A DNA stretch of 64,000 nt from an uncultured Sphingobacteriaceae bacterium (lineage in GTDB: Bacteria; Bacteroidota; Bacteroidia; Sphingobacteriales; Sphingobacteriaceae): assembly GCA_946887045.1 (NCBI GenBank), contig CAMPKC010000023.1:1-64000 (forward strand), in the 5' to 3' direction. Positions 58,303 through 64,000 of this stretch are shown in pieces. The notes beneath the pieces are model-generated. The model was given only the letters and a program-made list of their open reading frames with translations. It had not been told where the DNA came from and searched no databases. Position 1 is the stretch's first letter. Each line of letters starts with the position of its first letter. Made by a program: the position numbers and the translations under genes.

Positions 58303-58674
58303 TTAAATTGTTGATTGAGAAGAAATTCTTGCAAGGGAAAATGCGCCGATTGCCATTGCTAAATCACGAACAGCAACATCGAGATAGCTTCCGCTAGCAA
58401 TAAGACTCAATGCAATCGAGACCAACCAAATACATACAAGGTAACCACCTTTTTCAGGGTTGATAAAAACCAAAATACCGGCGATAATTTCTATTACCCC
58501 AACGATGTGCATAAACGTGTCGCCGCTAAAAGGCAGATGGCTTCGTAAAACGGGATTCAAATACTTCTCCCAATCAGTTAGAAGGTTTGTAAATTTGTCT
58601 GCACCGGCAACAATAGGTATAGTTCCATAGGTAATCGCAAGCAATTTTTGAATGTCTTTTATTGATTTGTCCAT
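58303..58674 (-). CDS. DoxX-like four-helix membrane protein
   Basis: A 123-aa membrane protein with about four helices (LLAITYGTIPIVAGADKFTNLL, FMHIVGVIEIIAGILVFI, GGYLVCIWLVSIALSLIA, VRDLAMAIGAFSLARI). The pattern GADKFTNLL...PFSG..FMHIVGVIEIIAGILV is like DoxX/YphA-type proteins. First gene of the minus-strand operon DoxX-like, reductase, PTPS, folE; four bases separate it from the reductase. Confidence 0.75.
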   Translation of the reverse strand: MDKSIKDIQKLLAITYGTIPIVAGADKFTNLLTDWEKYLNPVLRSHLPFSGDTFMHIVGVIEIIAGILVFINPEKGGYLVCIWLVSIALSLIASGSYLDVAVRDLAMAIGAFSLARISSQSTI

Positions 58675-58953
58675 GTTGTTAATGGTTTTATTGATTAGAG
58701 AGAGGCTCAGAGAAAAGGGTTACAATATTATTCTAAATTGATCCATTTTCTACTCACAGGGTATTTAAATGATACGGCTTCCAACCTTTTATGTTCGACT
58801 CACCCAGAATTCGAAGGGTAACACAAAAAGGCTTTCATACGGTTAGTTTGATGCAGATTCCTTTGACTATTCCAAATGTTACTTTTTTTGTAACGCTTTA
58901 AGTGTTTCAATACTCTCTACATAGAGTTTACTTTATACAAACACCTTTTTAAA
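58675..58953. promoter_or_regulatory. Divergent regulatory region with two small palindromes
   Basis: GTTAC-N7-GTAAC near 58877-58893 and ACTCT-N6-AGAGT near 58913-58928 lie before the ECF sigma gene. Either might be an operator, or chance; I see no exact TAnnTTTG box. Confidence 0.35.
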
Positions 58954-59616
58954 ATGGATACAGCTAATCAAATAGACAACAATGCTTTAACAGACGAAGA
59001 AATAATCTCTAGAATTTTAGCTGGTGAACACTATTGGTATGAACGATTAATGAGAAAATACAATACCCTCTTGTACAGGATCGCCATGTCTATTATAAAT
59101 GATGATATGGAAGCTGAAGATATTATGCAGACCGCATATATCAATGCATTTTTGAATTTGCCAAACTTCAAAAATAAATCAACGTTCAGCACCTGGCTAA
59201 CCAGAATTTTAATTAACGAAAGTCTACTTCATAAGAAAAGAAGGATTAAGGGCTTACAAATCCGGGCGGAGCAAACGATTAACGAATCTCATAACGAAAC
59301 TCCATTAAAAACATTTATGAATAAAGAACTTAAACTTATACTGGAAAAAGCGGTTGCCAGTCTACCTGAAAAGTATAGAATGGTTTTTGTAATGCGTGAG
59401 GTTCAAGAGTTAAGCACCGGCGAAACGATGGAGGTACTGAACTTGGGGGAATCAAATGTAAAAATAAGATTAAACAGAGCTAAAGAGATGCTAAGAAAGG
59501 AACTAAACAGCTATTATAAAGCTAATCAGCTATTTGAATTTAACCTTATCAGATGTGACCGGATAGTGCATTTCGTGATGGCGAAAATTAAGGAAGAAAA
59601 TCTAACAGATAAATAA
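58954..59616 (+). CDS. ECF-type RNA polymerase sigma factor
   Basis: A 220-aa sigma-70 family factor with only regions 2 and 4. Region 2: YWYERLMRKYNTLLYRIAMSIINDDMEAEDIMQTAYINAFLNLPNF. Region 4: LPEKYRMVFVMREVQELSTGETMEVLNLGESNVKIRLNRAKEMLRKEL. A ~40-residue C-terminal extension with hydrophobic patches replaces the usual end. No anti-sigma gene follows. It is divergent from the folE operon, which is a candidate target. Confidence 0.9.
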   Translation: MDTANQIDNNALTDEEIISRILAGEHYWYERLMRKYNTLLYRIAMSIINDDMEAEDIMQTAYINAFLNLPNFKNKSTFSTWLTRILINESLLHKKRRIKGLQIRAEQTINESHNETPLKTFMNKELKLILEKAVASLPEKYRMVFVMREVQELSTGETMEVLNLGESNVKIRLNRAKEMLRKELNSYYKANQLFEFNLIRCDRIVHFVMAKIKEENLTDK

Positions 59617-59732
59617 GCCTATGATTGCCCTTGTCTTTGCTTGTCAGGTTCCAGTAAACGATGATCTAGCAAACATCAATAGTGAAATTTTAAGAAATGA
59701 TAAGTCATCCTGACTATTTCCGGTTTAAATTT

Positions 59733-60129
59733 ATGATAAATGATTTGAAACAGTTAGTTAGGTTGTTGGCCGTTTGATCGAAAAAAGGGAGCTTATTATT
59801 TTTCAGAAAACTATGAGGGAGGAGGATGTATTTGAAAAACTCCCTGTCACTGGATGTGGATGGCCTGCAGATGGGTAGAATTACTGTAGAGCAGATAACA
59901 TTAGAGTTGGGTAGCGCAGAGATTAGCAATCCACCAGGCGATTCCTCCGGAGGTCGCCTCTGACATCTATCATACTGGCATTGACCTTAGCGGAGGAGGT
60001 GCTTTTACTTCGAGGAAACTAGATGTACGTATCTCCAATAAAACGAAATTACCAGTTGAGATTCCCGAAGATCTATTATTAGCGGTGGCTAAAAAAACTG
60101 GCTTGGCCTTGAAACACAAAGCATTATGA
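59733..60129 (+). pseudogene. Decayed coding sequence, two frames
   Basis: From ATG 59733 one frame reads MINDLKQLVRLLAV then has two stops. It resumes at ATG 59826 behind GGGAGGAGG as a 45-codon frame to TGA 59961-59963. A second frame, shifted by one, is open from 59905 to TGA 60127-60129 (75 codons) and carries the more protein-like text, for example SNKTKLPVEIPEDLLLAVAKK. I recognise no family. This looks like a frameshifted remnant of one gene. Confidence 0.4.
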
Positions 60130-60135
60130 AATTTC

Positions 60136-60546
60136 TTATGCGATAAAGGGATTTAATACCGGATCGAGGTTTACCTGGCGGACAGATATAATTTGAAACC
60201 GGTTTATGCCATCATGCATTTCCCATTCAGCTATTGCTCCTGTTTGATATCCTAATAAGGCAATAGCCAAAGGGTCAGAAATCGGAATCGCGTTTGTTTT
60301 TTTGTTCGCCCCATTATGAGATACTATATGAATGTTAAATGTCTGTATCTTATTAATATTGCAAACAAGCACATTAGAATTGTTGCGAACTACATTGCTT
60401 GGTAAACATTCGCTTATGACAATTTTTGCATTTCTGAGTTCCTCTGACAACTTCGCTTTATTGAATACTGAAATGTAGTCGGAGTAATAACATTCCGTTA
60501 AGAATGCAAAATCTTCTTTTGTTATTATTAAGTGTTCTTTTTTCAT
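60136..60546 (-). CDS. GreA/Rnk-like C-terminal domain protein (copy 1)
   Basis: A 136-aa protein of the GreA/GreB-C/Rnk kind: a short helical N-terminus, a beta-rich FKBP-like core, and the signature DPLAIALLGYQTGAIAEWEMHDGINRFQIISV (compare SPLGxALLGxxxGD in GreA). It lacks the long coiled coil that GreA puts into the polymerase channel. It may bind RNA polymerase, as Rnk does. One of three paralogues in 4 kb. Confidence 0.75.
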   Translation of the reverse strand: MKKEHLIITKEDFAFLTECYYSDYISVFNKAKLSEELRNAKIVISECLPSNVVRNNSNVLVCNINKIQTFNIHIVSHNGANKKTNAIPISDPLAIALLGYQTGAIAEWEMHDGINRFQIISVRQVNLDPVLNPFIA

Positions 60547-60573
60547 GATCGATATTTTTCGCTAGTCAAATAA

Positions 60574-60729
60574 TTATTTTTTCACCACGTCTACAACCAA
60601 TCGGGCTAAATAAATCATAGCTATGGTACCTTTATAGAAAATGCACATCAGGCTTACTGATAAAGAAAGGAGCATTTTAATAAACAGCATGGTAACTATC
60701 CCTGTGAATAGCTTTAAGGTTTGAAGCAT
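60574..60729 (-). CDS. Small membrane protein (51 aa)
   Basis: ATG 60729 to TAA 60574-60576. One or two helices (FTGIVTMLFIKMLLSLSVSLMCIFYKG, then MIYLARLVVDVV) and a basic C-terminus (KK). It lies 21 bp after the stop of the preceding gene on the same strand, so is probably part of its operon. It is too short for routine calling. No family recognised. Confidence 0.5.
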   Translation of the reverse strand: MLQTLKLFTGIVTMLFIKMLLSLSVSLMCIFYKGTIAMIYLARLVVDVVKK

Positions 60730-60750
60730 CTCTTTCTTATCAAAAGCCCT

Positions 60751-61245
60751 TTAGCCGGTTATACCATATTCAAACTCCTTATTGCTGTCGATTGACTGTA
60801 TGAAAACTGCATTCCACTTTCTGGCCTTAATAGTCAAGCGGCATCTTAGAGCCCGGCGATTTAATAGCTGATGAAAAAACACAATGGAGACAGGTTTCTT
60901 GCAATCATTATGAAATATGAGATCCAATCGCACTATCAAATTCCTTATCACCAGCTTGCATTCTTTCAAATCTTCTAATTCAATAAGTATAGGCTTATTC
61001 AGGTTAAAGTAATCCAGATAAACCACAACTTTATTGTAGTCATCCATAACAAGCAGTTTGTCAGAAAAACAACTCTTTTTAGACGGCTTTAATTTATGAT
61101 CTGTAAGTATGCCTTTCAATCTATTTCGGAGCACAATTTGACGATACATACTTATTAAAAACCTTACTAAAAAGTAACCCATCACCGTTAACATGGCGAT
61201 AAAGACAGCTATTATAAATACTATTTCTAATTGCATTATATTCAT
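60751..61245 (-). CDS. Hypothetical protein with one N-terminal membrane helix
   Basis: A 164-aa product with a strong helix (LEIVFIIAVFIAMLTVMGYFLVRFLISMY) and a basic cytoplasmic part (RNRLKGILTDHKLKPSKKS...). Unlike most genes here it has a strong ribosome-binding site, GGGAGGAAGG, just before ATG 61245, which fixes the start although it overlaps the preceding gene by 125 bp. No family recognised. Confidence 0.6.
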   Translation of the reverse strand: MNIMQLEIVFIIAVFIAMLTVMGYFLVRFLISMYRQIVLRNRLKGILTDHKLKPSKKSCFSDKLLVMDDYNKVVVYLDYFNLNKPILIELEDLKECKLVIRNLIVRLDLIFHNDCKKPVSIVFFHQLLNRRALRCRLTIKARKWNAVFIQSIDSNKEFEYGITG

Positions 61246-61468
61246 AACCTTCCTCCCATTTGGAGATATTTACTTGTAAAAAAATTTCACCCAACAATTG
61301 CTGATGAATGCCTGATATGCTATCATAAAGCTCAGTTGTCCGTTCACCAGAGTAGAATCTGAATGAAAGCGGGAAAATCTCCTTGTTGTAAGTAATTTTC
61401 CTAATATTATCCGTATTGTATGCTAAAGACAGTTCTGTCAGCATCTCCTCTGATTTTTTCCAGTCCAT
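61121..61468 (-). CDS. Hypothetical cytosolic protein overlapping the next gene
   Basis: A 115-codon frame; ATG 61468 follows GGGAGGTG. The first ~74 residues (MDWKKSEEMLTELSLAYNTDN... EIFLQVNISKWEEGYEY) look like a compact domain. The last ~41 lie in the overlap with the next gene in another frame and look less protein-like. Either a genuine long overlap or a frameshift that changed the natural C-terminus. Confidence 0.5.
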   Translation of the reverse strand: MDWKKSEEMLTELSLAYNTDNIRKITYNKEIFPLSFRFYSGERTTELYDSISGIHQQLLGEIFLQVNISKWEEGYEYNAIRNSIYNSCLYRHVNGDGLLFSKVFNKYVSSNCAPK

Positions 61469-61479
61469 TACACCTCCCG

Positions 61480-61872
61480 CTATATCATGCTTTTTTCTTT
61501 ATTCCTTACTTTTAAAATCTCGAATGTTTTCACTCCAGTAGGCATCTCCCATTGAACTTTTGAACCAATTCTATATCCCAGAATAGCGATAGCAATGGGA
61601 GCGAATACGGAGACTCTCTTTTTCTGCATATTTGCCTCGGCTGGCATTACTATCTGAAACGTGAAGCTTTTACTGCTTTCTATTTCCCGTATTTCTACTT
61701 CTGACTCCATGCAAACGGTGTCTACCGGCAGGGCATCTTCCTTCACCACGGAAGCTGTTTTCAACTCTGTTAATAATCGCTTTTTATTATAGTCTAAAAG
61801 ATTGGAGGCTTTGAGGTGTTTTGTTAATAAATCGTAGTCCCTTTGCACCAGTATCAATTTTTCTGTTTTCAT
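61480..61872 (-). CDS. GreA/Rnk-like C-terminal domain protein (copy 2)
   Basis: A 130-aa paralogue of copy 1. A helical N-terminal hairpin (LLTKHLKASNLLDYNKKRLLTELKTA) leads into the FKBP-like core with PIAIAILGYRIGSKVQWEMPTGVKTFEILKV. Ends 11 bp before the next gene, so likely co-transcribed with it. Probably acts at RNA polymerase, by family analogy. Confidence 0.78.
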   Translation of the reverse strand: MKTEKLILVQRDYDLLTKHLKASNLLDYNKKRLLTELKTASVVKEDALPVDTVCMESEVEIREIESSKSFTFQIVMPAEANMQKKRVSVFAPIAIAILGYRIGSKVQWEMPTGVKTFEILKVRNKEKSMI

Positions 61873-61929
61873 ATTATTCTTTTTTATTTGTAACCATAGT
61901 TTGAGCTAAGCTCTGTTTCAGAAGTATCA

Positions 61930-63342
61930 TCAGCTTAAGCCTGAGAATAGATGAGGGCTTTCTACCGGCTGATCATCGAAAAAGATTTCTTTCAAACTTT
62001 TGATTTCAAAAAAACCGATCTTTCGGTAAAAGTCTTCCGGTTTGACATCCTCTAAGGTATCATAGCCACATAAGTCCATGAGTTTGAGAGTGGCATCAAT
62101 AGTATTTCTGTGAAAGTTTGCAACACGCAGCCTCTGGCCGACAGGATCTTTAAACTTAAGCCGCGAACCAGAACTTACAGCCAAAATCATTGGTGCCGTA
62201 CAGTAACAGACACTTGCTCCTAAGGCAATTGACCGTAAAATATCGTACTCCGAAACTATGACTCCCGAGGCGATTATTTTCGTAGGCAGCCCATAACTGC
62301 TAATAGCCTTCTTAGTACAGGTCAGTGATTCAAAATAGCTTGCACTTGAGGCATTACTCACCGTAAACGAATCGAAACCACTTTCAGAAACCGCACTATC
62401 GATAGTTATAAAGTCCAGATAAACTCTGGTGGCATACATCGATTTGCATATGCTTTTTATTAACTCATGGCTCGGATTAAACAATCTGATCCCTATTGGT
62501 TTGCCTTCAGACAAGCCTCTTAATCTTTTTAAAAAGAAGATCATCCTATTCCCCGCTAGTCGTTTCATGATGGATTGTTCATGCCTTGGAAGCACTATTT
62601 CGATCATCTTGATATAGGGTCGGGTGGCTGTAACTTCAAAAAGTTTCTCATTAAAAGAGCTGTCGTCTCGGTGGAAAGCATAGTCTTCATGGGCTATTTG
62701 CCATATTAAATCGCTGCCACCTCGTATTAAAAACGGGCTTATGCCTCCTTTTCCGGTATTTACTGCACAGCCCTGAATATTCGCTCCCTCAGATAAAGCA
62801 TGAATTGTTGCGTTGGTTAATACCTTTTGATTCAGTCCTCCAATGTTTAATACGTTTAGGGCGTAAGGCTGACTGCATTGAAAGTTACCTATCTGAACTA
62901 CTAAATCAGCGATCCTAAAGTCGGCAGGGCGGCGAGTATAAATATGATGACCTATACCTTCAAACCCCGGATCATCAGGATGTAATAGGTTATTTCTAAC
63001 TACTTCGGAGGAAATATTATTAGCCCTGTTAGCAATAAGCTCGTATTGTTTATTACTAACAGTCGTTTTAAGGAGCTCATCCTTAAATAAAAATTTTGGC
63101 ACAAACGGACTTATCTTCCCTAAAATGTATTTAAGCCTTGCTTTAAACGGATAGTATCTTAACGTTGAATGCTTTCTCGCAAAAAGATCGTGCAAAACAA
63201 TCTGGACCAGAGATAAAATTATGGGGACGATAATGAACCCTGTTATATCCGTTATCAAGCCTGCGAGAAGTAAAATAAGGTTTAAACTAAAAAGAAATAT
63301 AAAGCCTGCCCAAACCAGGGACCGGAAGCGAAAATTTTTCAT
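61930..63342 (-). CDS. Glutamate-synthase-like protein lacking Fe-S and FMN motifs
   Basis: About 470 aa, preceded by two membrane helices (SLVWAGFIFLFSLNLILLLAGLITDITGFIIV). The barrel matches FMN-binding glutamate synthase family proteins: NTGKGGISPFLIRGGSDLIWQIA, PYIKMIEIVL, GKPIGIRLF, ASGVIVSEYDILRSIALGAS, RVANFHRNT. But the FMN/active-site region GAEGGTGAAP is replaced by SAVSESGFDSF, the PGHGG turn is absent, and the segment that carries the Fe-S cysteines is missing. It is probably not a working glutamate synthase. ATG 63342 preferred (63399 in frame). Confidence 0.75.
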   Translation of the reverse strand: MKNFRFRSLVWAGFIFLFSLNLILLLAGLITDITGFIIVPIILSLVQIVLHDLFARKHSTLRYYPFKARLKYILGKISPFVPKFLFKDELLKTTVSNKQYELIANRANNISSEVVRNNLLHPDDPGFEGIGHHIYTRRPADFRIADLVVQIGNFQCSQPYALNVLNIGGLNQKVLTNATIHALSEGANIQGCAVNTGKGGISPFLIRGGSDLIWQIAHEDYAFHRDDSSFNEKLFEVTATRPYIKMIEIVLPRHEQSIMKRLAGNRMIFFLKRLRGLSEGKPIGIRLFNPSHELIKSICKSMYATRVYLDFITIDSAVSESGFDSFTVSNASSASYFESLTCTKKAISSYGLPTKIIASGVIVSEYDILRSIALGASVCYCTAPMILAVSSGSRLKFKDPVGQRLRVANFHRNTIDATLKLMDLCGYDTLEDVKPEDFYRKIGFFEIKSLKEIFFDDQPVESPHLFSGLS

Positions 63343-63351
63343 AATGAACTT

Positions 63352-63475
63352 ATTAAGACAGTAAAAAAACTGGAAGTTTCCTGACTGGCCCCAAACCATA
63401 AGATGGCTGGGGCTTACTTAATGAAGTCCTTGCTGCTTGTTTGGAAACAATAGCCGAAATGGTGGTGAATGGCTA
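63352..63475 (-). repeat. Duplicated leader element, copy 1
   Basis: Similar to 63583-63705 (offset about 231-233 bp). Read on the minus strand it holds the end of a small ORF (SSKDFIK stop), a hairpin GCCCCAGCCAT / ATGG(T)TTGGGGC, and ACTGTCTTAAT, and ends 10 nt before the ATG of the glutamate-synthase-like gene. Confidence 0.75.
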
Positions 63476-63572
63476 TGGATTGGGCATAGCTGATAAATGA
63501 AGCTTCTAAACGCTTTAAGAAAATACGATTTAAAATCGCGTATGAAAACTTATTGTTTAAGATATAATTCAT
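63414..63572 (-). CDS. Small ORF 1 in duplicated leader
   Basis: ATG 63572 to TAA 63414-63416, 52 codons. It shares its C-terminal half pattern HHxxxGYxFxxSSKDFI with small ORF 2. It starts 11 nt after repeat copy 2 and ends inside copy 1, directly before the hairpin. No family recognised; it could be a leader peptide or a small protein. Confidence 0.4.
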   Translation of the reverse strand: MNYILNNKFSYAILNRIFLKRLEASFISYAQSIAIHHHFGYCFQTSSKDFIK

Positions 63573-63582
63573 TTCAGTATTA

Positions 63583-63705
63583 ATTAAGACAGTGATAAAA
63601 CAAGATGTTTGATTACCGGCCCCTTTGCCAGAATTATGGCTGGGGCTTAATTAATAAAGTCCTTGCTGCTCTTAAGAAATGAATAACCTAAGGAATGGTG
63701 AGAAG
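63583..63705 (-). repeat. Duplicated leader element, copy 2
   Basis: The hairpin is kept with a changed inner stem (GCCCC-A-GCCA / TGGC-AAA-GGGGC). The end ACTGTCTTAAT lies 11 nt before the ATG of small ORF 1. Confidence 0.75.
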
Positions 63706-63742
63706 ATTTTGGGTCACAGCACAAACCAGCCTTCGTATGCAT
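63647..63742 (-). CDS. Small ORF 2 in duplicated leader
   Basis: ATG 63742 to TAA 63647-63649, 31 codons, ending HHSLGYSFLKSSKDFIN. The frame stays open further upstream without an ATG. Similarity to small ORF 1 in the same reading phase suggests that the peptide, not only the RNA, has been kept. Confidence 0.35.
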   Translation of the reverse strand: MHTKAGLCCDPKSSHHSLGYSFLKSSKDFIN

Positions 63743-63918
63743 TTTAGATGCAAAGCTAATTTCGTTTGTTCTATATGTGTGGAATAGTGAACCCATTAAT
63801 ACAAATCTCTACTTTTAAAGTTAATAAGCAAGTATTTACTTATTAAACCTTATTTTCTGATATATATGTTACAATCAAAATAAAGATGGTGGTTTTTAAA
63901 TGCCACCATCATATTAAA

Positions 63919-64000
63919 TTATTTCATTAACGATACATTCTCAATACGAAACCGCTTCAACCCATCGGGCATTTCCCATTGAATCTCTTCACCGACTCGG
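63919..64000 (-). CDS. GreA/Rnk-like protein (copy 3), C-terminal end only
   Basis: The minus-strand frame running in from the right edge ends RVGEEIQWEMPDGLKRFRIENV then SLMK and TAA (63919-63921). It aligns with YRIGSKVQWEMPTGVKTFEI of copy 2 and YQTGAIAEWEMHDGINRFQI of copy 1. Gene truncated by the window edge. Confidence 0.8.
   Translation of the reverse strand, partial: RVGEEIQWEMPDGLKRFRIENVSLMK

Noticed and set aside
59714..59929. 71-codon minus-strand frame
   Set aside because: TTG start, no ribosome-binding site, no domain; plus-strand remnant frames in the same place read more like protein.

Overview
The window reads as chromosome of a Bacteroidota bacterium, most likely of the Sphingobacteriaceae (Pedobacter-like). 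The reasons are a type IX secretion (T9SS) type B sorting domain and a PorP/SprF protein at the left end, a short Bacteroidota-type primary sigma factor, a type III glutamine synthetase, a Y_Y_Y/beta-propeller hybrid kinase, a fused branched-chain E1 dehydrogenase, a tmRNA tag GENNYALAA, and promoters of the TAnnTTTG type. Most of the window is ordinary housekeeping sequence with few mobile traits; no transposase, integrase, CRISPR array or rRNA was seen, and tmRNA is the only classical RNA gene.

Layout. 1-7.0 kb: surface and export genes (Ig-repeat adhesin with T9SS signal, PorP/SprF, zinc metalloprotease, TonB). 7.1-15 kb: glnN, purM, lpdA, a Gdx/SugE exporter, an MBL-fold hydrolase, rpoD. 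15-24 kb: smc, an NlpC/P60 lipoprotein, mutS, a LytTR regulator with a receiver that lacks its phospho-Asp. 24-29.8 kb: membrane and stress-type genes (YihY, EamA, EcsC, RRM protein, PRC-barrel protein with a 55-aa membrane protein beside it). 29.8-33.3 kb: a three-gene set of glutamine-synthetase-like ligase, APH-like kinase and HAD hydrolase. 33.5-41.8 kb: two tail-to-tail hybrid histidine kinases and a GH28 glycosidase. 42-47.7 kb: aromatic amino acid operon pheA / DAHP synthase-chorismate mutase / aroA / aroC, preceded by a Tyr/Phe-rich leader peptide and attenuator. 47.8-56.5 kb: AraC-type membrane regulator, branched-chain E1, DUF1573, aminotransferase, tmRNA, metY. 56.5-59.6 kb: folE/PTPS/reductase/DoxX-like operon divergent from an ECF sigma factor. 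59.7-64 kb: an accessory-looking stretch with decayed coding sequence, three GreA/Rnk-like paralogues, small membrane proteins, a glutamate-synthase-like protein without its Fe-S and FMN motifs, and a duplicated small-ORF-plus-hairpin leader.

The most interesting unexplained structures are (1) the MQHINTYYFGYFYYYQ leader with exactly duplicated antiterminator/terminator arms before pheA, (2) a family of degenerate 7-bp-period arrays in six intergenic positions, G-bearing after the upstream gene and C-bearing before the downstream gene, and (3) the duplicated small-ORF/hairpin leader at 63.35-63.74 kb. All assignments come from reading the sequence and knowledge of protein families; no database search or folding program was run.
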